Shown here: positions 24,747 to 34,196 of the stretch, piece after piece | How the letters are laid out: every line of letters begins with the position of its first letter | Numbering within the stretch: the first letter of the stretch is position 1 | Made by a program: the position numbers and the translations under genes | Origin: an uncultured Gemmatimonadales bacterium | GTDB lineage: Bacteria; Gemmatimonadota; Gemmatimonadetes; Longimicrobiales; Gaopeijiaceae | Length of the DNA: 64,000 nucleotides | Assembly: GCA_937919655.1 (NCBI GenBank) | Contig: CALFPJ010000077.1 | Coordinates: 1 to 64,000, forward strand | Reading direction: 5' to 3' | Notes under the pieces: model-generated | Database searches by the model: none | What the model was told of the DNA's origin: nothing | Seen by the model: the letters and a program-made list of their open reading frames with translations, nothing else

Positions 24747-27031
24747 AATTGTCGAGAGGCAACGCCCGACTCCTGGGCCCCGCGCTCCTCCTGGCCGCGT
24801 GCGGAGGAGATCCTTCGGGTACCGCCGAGGAACGCCTAGCCTTCCCGGGCGCTCCCCCCCCGACCGTGTCCACCGTCACCGCTGCAGACTTTGTCGGCGC
24901 AGAGGCCTGCGCCGGTTGCCACACAGCCCAGTACCGCGACTGGAGCGAATCCACGCACGGAAAGGCTGGCGGCTCACCTGGACCCGACGTGGTGATCGCG
25001 CCCTTCACCGGTAGCCCCATCCGATTCGAAGACGCGACGGTCACCCCAAGGATTCGCGGAGGCAGCTACGAGTTCGTGGTGCAGCAAGCCGGGCATCCCG
25101 AGGCTACGTACCGCGTCGACGGAGTGATCGGCGGCGGGCATATGATCGGGGGGGGCACGCAGGGATTCCTCACTCGCCTGCCCGACGGTACAGAGCGCTT
25201 TCTTCCTTGGGACTGGTCGCGCGGGGCCGCCGCCTGGTTTTGCAACACCGGGTCTCGAACCAACGAGGGCTGGGTGCCGATCACCTCGGGCATGTTGCTC
25301 CGCGATTGCGGTGACTGGCCCCCAATCCGGCCTATTGGGACGGTCGCACGATTTGCGAATTGTCAGGAATGTCACGGCAGCCAAATAGCGACCGACTTCG
25401 AGGCCGGCGTGGGATACGCTACGAGCTACACGACACTCCAGGTGAACTGCGAGTCGTGCCATGGACCCGGCCGAGAACACGTTGCGTTGGCGCAGGGCGG
25501 GACGTTCCCCGCCGACGGCGACATCGGCATGCCCAGCCTCGCCTACCTGGACAAGGACGAGTCGCTTGCTGTGTGTTTCCAGTGCCACGCGCTCAAAGAC
25601 GTACTCAAGGAGGGCTACCTGCCGGGAGATCCCCTCGAGTCATACTACGCGCTCAAGTTCCCCGTATTGGGAGACCAGCCCTATTTCGCAGACGGGCGTA
25701 TACGGAGCTTCGCCTATCAGGCGAACCACATGGCGAGCGCCTGCTATCTAGAGGGTCCAATGGACTGCGTGAGCTGCCACGAGCCTCACGCTCAAGGGTA
25801 TTGGGATATCAACCGCAAGCCGCTGTCGAGCCCGTTCGACGACGGCCAGTGTACGTCCTGTCATGCCAGCAAGGCGGTGGACGTCGAGGCGCACACGTTC
25901 CACGATGCGGGCACGGAAGCCAGTACATGCGTCACCTGCCACATGCCCTATCTCCAGCACCCAGAGGTCGGCTCGGACGTCCCATTTGCGCGTTCAGACC
26001 ATACGATCGCGATGCCCCGCCCTGTGTTCGATACGGACCTCGGCCTGGTTGACGCCTGCTCGCGCTGCCATGCAGATCGGTCTCCACTCCAACTCCAAAG
26101 CGAGGTCCGCGCGCGATGGGGTGATCCGAAACCGCACCGGCCAGGCGTAGAAGGGCTTGTAGGCGAATTGCGGGCGAAGAACGTCACGGAGGCCGCCGCG
26201 CTCCTACTCCATCCAGAGGAGCACGACCCGCTCGTACAATTCCAGGGCTTGAGTCGCCTGGTATCCGGATACCTCCGACCCGACGACGCCAACTTGCCGG
26301 TGCAGGTGCGTACGCAGCTCAGCGCGATGGCTGCGAACGAGGATCTCGACATTCGGGCGCTCGCGCTGGCAGCCCTGCACTTCACGAGCGGAAACGAGCC
26401 CTCGGTGCGCCGCGAACTCGTGGCCGCGCTCGAGCAGACCCAAGAAGACGAGGCTCTTCGAGGGCGGTGGATCCTGGCGCTCGGATTCCTCGCCGATCGT
26501 GCGCGCGACGCAGGGGAGACACCCGTGGCGAAGCTGGGCTATAAAAAGGCTCTCGAGCTCCGGCCCGGAGACCCAGCCATTTTGCGGGCCATCGGTCAGA
26601 TGCACAGCCGGGACGGAACGTACGAAGAGGCCGTGGTTGCGTTCCGTCTCAGCCTGGCGGCTGAACCCGAACAGCCCCTGACCTGGGTCAACCTGGGCAT
26701 CGCGCTGGCCGGGCTGGGCGACCCAGGGGGGGCCCGGCAAGCCTATGAAGAGTCACTCAAGCTCAATCCACACGAGGCCTTGGCTTTCTTCAACCTCGGC
26801 AACCTCCATCGGCAGGCCGATCGACTGCCCGAGGCGGCGGACGCCTATGCACAGGCCGTCGCTGCGGACCCAGGCCTCGGCCTGGCTTTCTTCGAGTTGG
26901 CCAGGACCTATATCCTGTTGAATCGACCCGCAGATGCCTTGCCGTTCGCTAGGCGGGCCGTTGAGTTCCGACCTGGACATGCCGGCTCCAGGCAAATGCT
27001 CGCAGACCTCGAACGGACGGTAGGTGGCTAG
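24743..27031 (+). CDS. octahaem cytochrome c lipoprotein with C-terminal TPR domain
   Basis: A 762-residue lipoprotein: lipobox LLLAAC at Cys20, then eight CXXCH sites (CAGCH at 56-60, CQECH, CESCH, CFQCH, CVSCH, CTSCH, CVTCH, CSRCH), all in the first 450 residues. The spacing resembles cytochrome c554/'doubled-CXXCH' multihaem proteins. Residues after about 560 are TPR repeats (ALELRPGDPAILRAIGQMHS, SLKLNPHEALAFFNLGNLH, AVAADPGLGLAFFELARTY). The multihaem part could be an oxidoreductase or an electron conduit; TPRs suggest docking into a membrane complex. The 4-bp overlap with the dihaem cytochrome fixes ATG 24743. The enzymatic reaction is unknown. Confidence 0.9.
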   Translation: MKLSRGNARLLGPALLLAACGGDPSGTAEERLAFPGAPPPTVSTVTAADFVGAEACAGCHTAQYRDWSESTHGKAGGSPGPDVVIAPFTGSPIRFEDATVTPRIRGGSYEFVVQQAGHPEATYRVDGVIGGGHMIGGGTQGFLTRLPDGTERFLPWDWSRGAAAWFCNTGSRTNEGWVPITSGMLLRDCGDWPPIRPIGTVARFANCQECHGSQIATDFEAGVGYATSYTTLQVNCESCHGPGREHVALAQGGTFPADGDIGMPSLAYLDKDESLAVCFQCHALKDVLKEGYLPGDPLESYYALKFPVLGDQPYFADGRIRSFAYQANHMASACYLEGPMDCVSCHEPHAQGYWDINRKPLSSPFDDGQCTSCHASKAVDVEAHTFHDAGTEASTCVTCHMPYLQHPEVGSDVPFARSDHTIAMPRPVFDTDLGLVDACSRCHADRSPLQLQSEVRARWGDPKPHRPGVEGLVGELRAKNVTEAAALLLHPEEHDPLVQFQGLSRLVSGYLRPDDANLPVQVRTQLSAMAANEDLDIRALALAALHFTSGNEPSVRRELVAALEQTQEDEALRGRWILALGFLADRARDAGETPVAKLGYKKALELRPGDPAILRAIGQMHSRDGTYEEAVVAFRLSLAAEPEQPLTWVNLGIALAGLGDPGGARQAYEESLKLNPHEALAFFNLGNLHRQADRLPEAADAYAQAVAADPGLGLAFFELARTYILLNRPADALPFARRAVEFRPGHAGSRQMLADLERTVGG

Positions 27032-27194
27032 TGAACCCGAACATAAATACGATGGCATTCGAGCGGTGCTGCACCTCGGCCTGCCGCGTTGCTCGCCGTC
27101 CCCATCACGCTGCGATTACTCCTCTTCGCGCCTTGTCGACCAAGCGCATCACCACCCTCGGTGCCGCACCGTATTCATGCTCGGGTGAACGAGC

Positions 27195-28688
27195 GTGACC
27201 CACGACGAGTACGTCCGACACGACGCGACTGCACTGGCCGCACTCGTGCGTGACGGCGAGGTGACGGCGACCGAGCTCTTGGAACTGGCCCTCGCGCGAA
27301 TCGAAGCGGTGAACCCTCGCCTGAATGCCGTCGTCCGTCTCATGGAAGACGACGCTCGGGCCACTGCTGCAAGCGGCAGCAAGGACGGAGCATTCTGTGG
27401 TGTCCCGTTTCTCGCAAAGGACCTGTTGTCCGCATACGCCGGGCACCCTACTGCGGGGGGAAGTCGTCTGCTAATGGACTACATCCCTGACCATGACAGT
27501 GAACTCGTCAGACGCGTGCGACGCACAGGTGTCTCTGTCACCGGCAAGACCAACACGCCAGAGTGGGGCCTGACTCCCTTCACCGAGTCAGAACTGTGGG
27601 GCCCGTGCCTCAACCCGTGGGACACGACCCGCACGCCCGGTGGGTCGAGTGGCGGATCCGCCGCCGCGATTGCAGCGGGAATCGTCCCGATGGCGGGGGG
27701 CGGCGACGGCGGCGGGTCGATTCGGATTCCAGCCTCGTGTTGCGGGCTGTTCGGCCTGAAGCCCACACGAGGCCGCACCCCAACCGGGCCGGATTTTGGC
27801 CAACTCTGGCGAGGCGCAGTCGTCGAGCACGTCCTGACCCGCTCGGTACGCGACAGCGCACGCATGCTCGATGCCACGCATGGGCCCGACGCGGGCGCCC
27901 CCTACGAAATCGAGCCTCCGGCCCGACCCTTCATGGAAGAAATCGGAGCAAACCCTGGACGCCTTCGTATCGCGTGGAGCGTCGATCCTGCCCTCGGGCG
28001 TTCGGTGCACCCGGACTGCGTAGAGGCGGTTCACGATGCCGTGACGCTCCTGCGAGACCTCGGCCACGACCTGGTCGAAGATGCCCCGTCCGTGAACGGC
28101 GACGAGTTTTCCCGTGCCTTCATGTTGATGGTATCGGCCGAATTGGGAGCAGACCTAAAGGACGCCGAGAAGGCATTGGGCCGTAGACCACGGCGACACG
28201 AGCTCGAGCCGGTAACCTGGGCGCTCGGACTGCTCTCGCGTGCCCTATCCGGGCAAGACTTCGCCCAAGCGCTCCGAGTGCTAGAGCGCGCCGGCCGCAC
28301 CGTCGGCACGTTCTTCGAAGACTTTGACATGGTCCTCACTCCGACGCTGGCGACCCCACCAGCCGTCATCGGGTCATTGGCGCCGTCGCCAGCCGAGACC
28401 CTTCAGCTACGTGTGCTCGGCGCGTTGGGTTCAGGGCAACTCATCAAGTCCCTAGGGCTCTTGGACCAAGCGGCCGCAGACGCGTTCGCCTTCATTCCCT
28501 GGACACCGATCCAGAACATCACCGGACAACCGGCGATGTCCGTTCCCCTCCACTGGAACGGAGACGGCCTCCCTATCGGCGTGCACTTCGGGGCAAAATT
28601 CGGCCAAGAGGCGGCCCTCTTCAGGCTCGCGAGCCAGCTAGAGGTTGCTCGGCCATGGTTCGATAAGCTGCCGGGGACGCCGGCCTAG
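27195..28688 (+). CDS. amidase-signature family hydrolase
   Basis: A 497-residue amidase. The Ser-cisSer-Lys site is complete: Lys75 in PFLAKDLLS, the Gly/Ser-rich signature [16 protein letters not shown] near 148-163, and the nucleophile in [10 protein letters not shown] (about Ser175). Length and layout fit the general amidase/fatty-acid-amide hydrolase group and not GatA specifically: the surrounding gatB/gatC partners are absent. Start is a GTG at 27195, after GAACGAGC. It hydrolyses an amide or nitrilase product in the cytoplasm; the substrate is unknown. Neighbours on the same strand are the cytochromes, 163 bp upstream with no shared operon signal. Confidence 0.88.
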   Translation: MTHDEYVRHDATALAALVRDGEVTATELLELALARIEAVNPRLNAVVRLMEDDARATAASGSKDGAFCGVPFLAKDLLSAYAGHPTAGGSRLLMDYIPDHDSELVRRVRRTGVSVTGKTNTPEWGLTPFTESELWGPCLNPWDTTRTPGGSSGGSAAAIAAGIVPMAGGGDGGGSIRIPASCCGLFGLKPTRGRTPTGPDFGQLWRGAVVEHVLTRSVRDSARMLDATHGPDAGAPYEIEPPARPFMEEIGANPGRLRIAWSVDPALGRSVHPDCVEAVHDAVTLLRDLGHDLVEDAPSVNGDEFSRAFMLMVSAELGADLKDAEKALGRRPRRHELEPVTWALGLLSRALSGQDFAQALRVLERAGRTVGTFFEDFDMVLTPTLATPPAVIGSLAPSPAETLQLRVLGALGSGQLIKSLGLLDQAAADAFAFIPWTPIQNITGQPAMSVPLHWNGDGLPIGVHFGAKFGQEAALFRLASQLEVARPWFDKLPGTPA

Positions 28689-28903
28689 GCTCGCCCCCTC
28701 CGCGTCAATGTGCACCATAAGGGAGACAGTTCCGCCGAGGCCAGCGTCACGAAGAGACGCCGGACATACCCGCTCCAATGTCCATCGCACCTCGACGGGG
28801 TTCTCCAAAGTCGGCCCGACGGTAAAGGGGTGAACGCTGTGCCACCGCCACCCTACACGCTAGCAGCCACTGGCTATTCCCCGCTCGGATGCGCTCCTGT
28901 GTC

Positions 28904-29437
28904 TCAACCTGAGGACGCCCTCATGTCCACCCAACGGGGCGGGTGATCCACGGCTTCAAGAAAGCGGATCATGTCGGAGGGGGCGATCGCGGTCGTCATC
29001 CCGTTATCCAGGGGGTGGAAATTCCATAGAGAGTGGTGCCGGAGACCTTCGTCGAGGGCGACGCGCACGGCCCCGGTGACATCGTTGATCACGGCGAACG
29101 GCGTAACCGCACCGGCAATCACGCCGAGATAACGCATCAGCCGATCTTCGCTGCCGAACGAAAAACGTTTATGGCCTAGTTGCTCCGCGAGTGCGCGTAG
29201 ATCGACGGGACGGTCCTCTAGGGCCACGACGAGCCACATCACGCCCTTCGGGTCCCTGACGAAGAGATTCTTGCTGTGCGCCCCCTCCAGTGACCCCCGC
29301 AACGCCTTGGCCTCCTCGACCGTGAATACCGGGGGGTGCTCATGCGTGCGGCTGACGAGACCCCGGTCATGAAGAAAGTCGAGCAGTTCCTTCGGTGACC
29401 GGGGCTCAGACCCGTCGGCGAGCACCCGCTCGCTCAC
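28904..29437 (-). CDS. YbaK/ProX-type trans-editing aminoacyl-tRNA deacylase
   Basis: A 177-residue protein of the PrdX/ProX branch of the YbaK family. It shows TVEEAKALRGSLEGAHSKNL (the family's substrate loop with invariant Lys), LFVRDPKGVMWLVVALEDRP, RFSFGSEDRLMRYLGVIAGA and VTPFAVINDVTGAVRVALDE. These enzymes hydrolyse alanine (or cysteine) mis-charged onto tRNA-Pro. It is cytoplasmic. The ATG at 29437 overlaps the stop of the upstream alpha/beta hydrolase by 4 bp, so the two are co-translated even though no functional link is evident. The activity is expected from family membership and is not visible from sequence alone. Confidence 0.87.
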   Translation of the reverse strand: MSERVLADGSEPRSPKELLDFLHDRGLVSRTHEHPPVFTVEEAKALRGSLEGAHSKNLFVRDPKGVMWLVVALEDRPVDLRALAEQLGHKRFSFGSEDRLMRYLGVIAGAVTPFAVINDVTGAVRVALDEGLRHHSLWNFHPLDNGMTTAIAPSDMIRFLEAVDHPPRWVDMRASSG

Positions 29438-30432
29438 CCAACCCCACCAAGGGCCTGGGCAAGAAAAGTGATGACGACGTCGGCCACCGTGTCGGTCGTC
29501 TCCGGTGACAGAATGTCGCCAGCCAAAACGTGGAAAGCGGCCCCGGGAGATGCGTCCACAGAAAGGAGCGTCTTGGGGACGCTGCCGAAGTGCCCGAAGG
29601 TTGCGACCGTCACATCTGAGTCCACCACCAGATCTTCGTCGGAATACATCATAAGCAACGGTGCTGTGACCTCCGAAAAGTCCAGGGTCCTCGCCCGCTC
29701 AACAAGCGCCATCATGGGCAGAAGCACGCGCGTCGGGTAGCAGGTGGTCCAGTGCCGCGCCTGTACTTCGTTGGCCGGTTCGAAGCACCGCTCCGGTCCC
29801 ACCACAGCGCGAGCGATTAGGCCGCCCCATGGCCACAGGAGCACCTGAGCGGCGGCGGCGCGGGGCCCGAAGTTCGGAGACAACACCACGAGCGCGGCTA
29901 CTTCGTCACGCGCCTCAGGACGAGAAGCGGTCCACACGGCCAGCGTACCTCCAGTCGACGTGCCCACGAGCACAACGCGATCACCGATCGCGCGGCCGAC
30001 CGCCATCGCCTCCGCCGCATCGTCCAACCACGCCTCTGCCGTGGCCTCTCCCATAGCGGAACCGTCTCGACCGTGACCAGCCAAACGGGCGTAGTAGATG
30101 TTCGCCCCGAGTGCCTCGGCGACCAGCTTGGGTAGCGGGTCCACCTCGTGGCGGTCTGCAGAGAAGCCGTGAAGATAGACGACCGAGATCGGGGTTCGCT
30201 CGTATGTGTCCGGGTTCGCCCACACGATCGACTTCTCATCTCCGGGGCGCAGGCCGGGGACGGTCGCTTCATTGAGCGCGAGGTATCCCTCGACGTCCCC
30301 ACCCAGGTCGGGCTCGATCCAGCGCTCCGTAAGGCTGGCACGCGGGCCCAGCAGGACCACAAGAAGAAGTACGGCCCCCATCATCACAGGCCAGCGTCGT
30401 CCTGGCTCTCCGGTAATCTGGGTGGGGATCAT
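29434..30432 (-). CDS. membrane-anchored alpha/beta hydrolase
   Basis: About 332 residues. An N-terminal hydrophobic segment (GAVLLLVVLLGP) anchors or exports the protein. The alpha/beta core is seen in VVYLHGFSADRHE (oxyanion loop), the nucleophile elbow GTSTGG, and DEDLVVDS plus AAFHVLAGD near the end (acid and His candidates). The start ATG 30432 gives a sensible signal-anchor; a longer frame extends to 30804 but that part has no hydrolase character and overlaps the divergent dehydrogenase gene. It is likely an esterase or lipase acting at the envelope. The stop overlaps the deacylase start. Confidence 0.8.
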   Translation of the reverse strand: MIPTQITGEPGRRWPVMMGAVLLLVVLLGPRASLTERWIEPDLGGDVEGYLALNEATVPGLRPGDEKSIVWANPDTYERTPISVVYLHGFSADRHEVDPLPKLVAEALGANIYYARLAGHGRDGSAMGEATAEAWLDDAAEAMAVGRAIGDRVVLVGTSTGGTLAVWTASRPEARDEVAALVVLSPNFGPRAAAAQVLLWPWGGLIARAVVGPERCFEPANEVQARHWTTCYPTRVLLPMMALVERARTLDFSEVTAPLLMMYSDEDLVVDSDVTVATFGHFGSVPKTLLSVDASPGAAFHVLAGDILSPETTDTVADVVITFLAQALGGVG

Positions 30433-30614
30433 GGCCGGTCTCTCGGGCAACTGGAGGTCTCGCGGAGTGACAAACCCAAGCCTACCCGCGCTGGCGCGGG
30501 CTTGCAACGCCACGTCAACCCCTGCCGGCGCCGACTCTAGTAGATACGTTGCCGGTTGAATCTCCTTCAACACCACTTGGTATGCCAACCGACTCGACAG
30601 AACTTTGCCTCCCG

Positions 30615-32594
30615 ATGCACCTGAACCTTCTACGCGATGAGCACCGTGCGTACTCGCGCGGATCTCTCGTGCGCTGCGCTCGCTTCCTCGGGGTGGCCGC
30701 GGCGACACTGGCGTGTGTGACCGGAGCCTCGGCCCAGGCTGGCGCGCAGGGTGGAGAGTGGAGGGGCTACGGCGGCGACGCAGGGCACACGCGATATGCT
30801 GCACTCGATCAAATCGACGCGACGAACGTGGCTCAGCTTAAGGTCGCATGGCGGTGGAACGCGCGGAACTTCGGATACAATCCCAACATCAGCAGTTCGA
30901 CGACTCCGCTGATGGTGAACGGCGTCCTCTATGCCACAGCCGGAGTCCGCAGGGCCGTGGTCGCCATCGACGCCGGTACGGGCGAGACGCTGTGGACCTG
31001 GGCGATGGATGAAGGGGAACGGCTCCGGACGGCACCGCGTGCGAACCCCGGCCGCGGGGTCGCTTATTGGGAGGACGAAGCCGGACGAGGCCGCATCCTG
31101 GTGGTCACACCTGGATACCACTTGGCGGCACTCGACGCGCTGACGGGGCGGCCCGTAGATGGTTTTGGCGACGCAGGTGTGGTGGACCTCATGAAGGGAC
31201 ACCGCGCCAGGGATGGCGTCAGCTTGGTCGGCACCATCGGCGCGAGTTCGCCCCCCACTGTTGTCGGAAACATGGTGGTGGTTGGGTCAGCACATCATGT
31301 CGGACTGCGCCCGCCGTCCATGACCAACACCCCCGGCGATGTGCGTGGATTCGACGCTGAGACGGGTGAGCTCGCGTGGACCTTCAAGACCATTCCCGAG
31401 GCCGGCGAGCCCGGAAACGAAAGCTGGGAAGAAGATTCCTGGACCTACACCGGCAATGCAGCGGTCTGGGCTCCCATCTCCTCCGACGCCGAGACCGGAT
31501 ACGTATACCTGCCCACAGAGGCCGCCACCGGCGACTACTACGGCGGCCACCGCCCGGGCAACAATCTCTTCTCCACCAGCCTTGTGTGTCTGGACGGCCG
31601 GACGGGAGAAGTCATCTGGCACTTCCAGACCATCCACCACGACATCTGGGACTGGGATAACCCGACGGCTCCGATCCTGGCCGACCTCACGATCGATGGG
31701 CGCCCGACGAAGATCGTCGCTCAGATCACGAAGCAGGGATTCGTGTTCGTGTTCGATCGGATCACCGGTGATCCGATCTGGCCGATTGAAGAGCGGGCCG
31801 TCCCAGCCAGTGACGTCCCTGGTGAGCGGGCCGCGCCAACACAGCCCTTCCCGACGAAGCCGGCGCCGTTCGACCGCCAGGGCTTCAGCGAAGACGACCT
31901 GCTGGACTTCACGCCAAAGATCCGAGCTCGCGCTGCTGCTGTCGCGGCCGACTACCGTATGGGTCCTCTTTATACGCCCCCATCACTGGCCGCAGCAGCG
32001 GATGGCACAAAGGGTACACTCAGTCTCCCCTATTCCACTGGCGGAGCCAACTGGGAGGGAGGCGCGCTGGACCCCGAGACGGGCATGCTCTACATCGGCT
32101 CCCAGACCAACACCATGGTGCTCGCGATGGTGGAGGGGGGCGACCGATCCGACATGCGATACATCCTTGGCGGCGGGCGGGCTCAAGTCGCGCCGGGCGT
32201 CCCGATTGTAAAGCCGCCGTGGGGCCGCATCACCGCGATTGACCTCACCACGGGTGACCACAGTTGGATGATCGCGAACGGGGACACGCCACCGAATGTC
32301 GCCACCCGCCTCGGACTCGATCCAGCCGACATCCCACGAACGGGAAAAGCGTCCAGGGCGGGCATCCTCGCGACCAAGACGCTCCTGTTCGCAGGCGAGG
32401 GCATGTCTGGAGACCCCATCTTCAGAGCCCATGACAAAAGGACGGGCGAGATCATCGCGGCGATCCCGTTGCCAAATGCGCAGGTGGGACTCCCTATGAC
32501 GTACATGCATGAAGGGCGGCAGTACGTCGTCATCTCCGTCGGTGGTGGTGGCGAACCGGCAGAGCTTGTCGCTCTCGCCCTACCGAGAAGCTGA
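30615..32594 (+). CDS. PQQ-dependent quinoprotein dehydrogenase (glucose/alcohol type)
   Basis: About 659 residues: signal peptide (ending VTGASAQ), then an eight-bladed propeller of PQQ-binding type. Blades carry the tryptophan-docking pattern, e.g. GTGETLWTWAMDEG, ETGELAWTFKTIPE, RTGEVIWHFQTIHHDIWDWD and TTGDHSWMIANGD. GGHRPGNNLFSTSLVCLDG and NWEGGALDPETGMLYIGSQT are typical of soluble/periplasmic glucose-dehydrogenase-like enzymes. No C-terminal cytochrome domain is fused. It would oxidise sugars or alcohols in the periplasm and pass electrons to ubiquinone or to a cytochrome. Two in-frame upstream ATGs exist; 30615 is chosen to give a signal peptide of reasonable length. PQQ biosynthesis genes are not in the window. 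Confidence 0.88.
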   Translation: MHLNLLRDEHRAYSRGSLVRCARFLGVAAATLACVTGASAQAGAQGGEWRGYGGDAGHTRYAALDQIDATNVAQLKVAWRWNARNFGYNPNISSSTTPLMVNGVLYATAGVRRAVVAIDAGTGETLWTWAMDEGERLRTAPRANPGRGVAYWEDEAGRGRILVVTPGYHLAALDALTGRPVDGFGDAGVVDLMKGHRARDGVSLVGTIGASSPPTVVGNMVVVGSAHHVGLRPPSMTNTPGDVRGFDAETGELAWTFKTIPEAGEPGNESWEEDSWTYTGNAAVWAPISSDAETGYVYLPTEAATGDYYGGHRPGNNLFSTSLVCLDGRTGEVIWHFQTIHHDIWDWDNPTAPILADLTIDGRPTKIVAQITKQGFVFVFDRITGDPIWPIEERAVPASDVPGERAAPTQPFPTKPAPFDRQGFSEDDLLDFTPKIRARAAAVAADYRMGPLYTPPSLAAAADGTKGTLSLPYSTGGANWEGGALDPETGMLYIGSQTNTMVLAMVEGGDRSDMRYILGGGRAQVAPGVPIVKPPWGRITAIDLTTGDHSWMIANGDTPPNVATRLGLDPADIPRTGKASRAGILATKTLLFAGEGMSGDPIFRAHDKRTGEIIAAIPLPNAQVGLPMTYMHEGRQYVVISVGGGGEPAELVALALPRS

Positions 32595-32628
32595 ATGCGG
32601 CCTTAGGATTTGTACGAACATCGAAGAC

Positions 32629-33120
32629 TTGAGATGGGAACAAGACGATGCTGGGCAGAGAGCACACGATTGGTCACCCGGCCTTACCGACCAGCACACG
32701 GGCCTAGCAAATCGACTCCATTTCGAGCTCGTGTACAGTTACCTGTTCGGGGCAGGCGATCGCGGAATAGCGCTCACCACTCTGTTGGTTTCCGTGGGTT
32801 CTTCTGAATTGGAGACGGAAAACCCTAATCTGCTACGCGAGATCGGGGAGAAGTTTCTTGACTGTATCCGCACTGCAGATCTAGTGGGTCACCTGGGGCA
32901 CGGCCGCTTCGTGGTACTACTCTTAGGATCGAATCTTCAGGGGGCTCGAATTGCGGCGGACAGGATCGAGAGCGCCCTAGGACCCATCAGCCCCGCCCCG
33001 CTGAGCATCGGACTCGCATCGTTTCAGCCGGAGATGAAAGAGTCAGCGGCACTCCTCGAGGCTGCAGACCGGGCCTTACGTGGGGCGGAGGCGGCGGGGG
33101 GCGGACTGGGGTTCGCGTAG
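32629..33120 (+). CDS. degenerate GGDEF-like domain protein
   Basis: A frame with GGDEF-family landmarks: TDQHTGLANRLHFELVYSYL ('D.LTGL.NR..F'), FLDCIRTADLVGHLGHGRFV ('R..D...R.GGDEF') and LSIGLASFQPEMKESAALLE. The signature itself reads HGRFVVLLLG; the Gly-Gly-Asp/Glu-Glu-Phe catalytic motif is not conserved, so it is probably not a diguanylate cyclase. It may bind nucleotide or protein as a regulator. An ATG exists only within the upstream PQQ gene (32509); TTG 32629 is used here, so the start is uncertain. Size about 163 residues, a bare domain with no sensor. Possible operon with the PQQ gene. Confidence 0.6.
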   Translation: MRWEQDDAGQRAHDWSPGLTDQHTGLANRLHFELVYSYLFGAGDRGIALTTLLVSVGSSELETENPNLLREIGEKFLDCIRTADLVGHLGHGRFVVLLLGSNLQGARIAADRIESALGPISPAPLSIGLASFQPEMKESAALLEAADRALRGAEAAGGGLGFA

Positions 33121-33148
33121 CCGCCAGAGCGAGTGACCTCTCACCCCG

Positions 33149-33667
33149 TCACCAGGGCCCCGCGTAGTCTGCAGAGGACTCTGAAAACAAGTCGGTGACC
33201 AGGTAATGCCGGTGCAATCGGTTGAGTTGTCGAATGTGAATGAAGTCGTGAGCGAGCCATGAAACCATCAGGTCGCCCGCGTTGATGGCGCCCAGCTGCG
33301 GATGTTCGTAACGGTTGGTCCACATCGGTCGCTCAAGCGAGTCCAGCCAAGTCAGAGACCTTTCCCGACGCGTGAGAAAGCGCTCCATGGACTTACCAAG
33401 TTCCCGTCGGTTGTACCTCCGCTCAACTGCCCACACCTGCGGCTCAATCGACGGCCACGCCTCGCCCGGTCGGTGAAGCGTAAGATCGATTCGTAACCGG
33501 AAGTCTTCTACTTCTTCGTCTGCGAGGTGATTTACGACCTCCAGAATCGATCACTCCTGCAGGGACGGCTTCCATCTCGCCTGCTCATCACTTACACCGC
33601 GTGTGAGCGCATCGAACACCTGTGCGTTAGCCCTTGAAGACTGAATGGACGTCCAAGGTCTCAGCAC
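33149..33667 (-). pseudogene. DinB-family gene interrupted by an in-frame TGA
   Basis: Continuous reading through one stop gives a coherent DinB protein: NAQVFDALTRGVSDEQARWK, PSLQE-[TGA]-SILEVVNHLADEE, LRIDLTLHRPGEAWPS, then WLAHDFIHIRQLNRLHRHYL. The family has Trp-Ser at the stop (xxxWSilEVvnHLaDEE), so TGG has become TGA at 33551-33553. The three metal His ligands (NHLADEE, HDFIH) are otherwise in place. A GTG at 33665-33667 is the best start and overlaps the cupin stop. Either a recent nonsense mutation or a sequencing error; translation from an internal start would lose the first helix. Confidence 0.65.
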
Positions 33668-34026
33668 CCCTGGTCGACGAGCTGGATCGTGTCGGGTCCG
33701 TTGGGGACGACACAGAGGAATTCGAAGGGCTCGTCCCCCTGATTGGCCTCGTATGTATGAGGCACACCGGCCGGTATGTACACGACGTCGCCTGTCTTCA
33801 CCTGATGCACGTCGTCCCCGATCTGCACGCGCGCACTGCCACGCAGCACGTACTGCTCGTGCTCGACGGTGTTCGTGTGCAACGGCATTCCGCCGCCCGG
33901 CTGCATAATGAACCGACGCATGGCAAAGTTGGGCCCCTGGTCCGCCCCGATCAGGACCTGCATCTGGGTATGAGTGCCGGCCTTCACCTCTTGGGCCGGC
34001 ACAGCCTCGGCGTGTCGTACTGACAT
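33661..34026 (-). CDS. small cupin-domain protein
   Basis: A 121-residue single-domain cupin. It has the two cupin boxes: PGGGMPLHTNTVEHEQYVLR (first box, His-x-His-type metal ligands, Glu) and GDVVYIPAGVPHTYEANQGD (second box with the last His). ATG 34026 follows an AGGAGCC ribosome site. Cytoplasmic; such small cupins bind metal and may act as isomerases, dioxygenases or ligand sensors. It is translationally adjacent to the DinB pseudogene (overlap of a few bases), so both belonged to one operon. The substrate is not identifiable. Confidence 0.83.
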   Translation of the reverse strand: MSVRHAEAVPAQEVKAGTHTQMQVLIGADQGPNFAMRRFIMQPGGGMPLHTNTVEHEQYVLRGSARVQIGDDVHQVKTGDVVYIPAGVPHTYEANQGDEPFEFLCVVPNGPDTIQLVDQGC

Positions 34027-34196
34027 TATTGGCTCCTGTGGGCACGTGGTAGAATGGTGCACCCGGGGACCCGTGACTATGCACGGGAGGCGGGCCACTG
34101 TACTTCTTAAACAGCCTTGTGGTGCAGGAATGTGGGGGGCTCACCCACACATCGCGCAACCGCCAGCACACACACAAATCATAACGGAGACCCACG

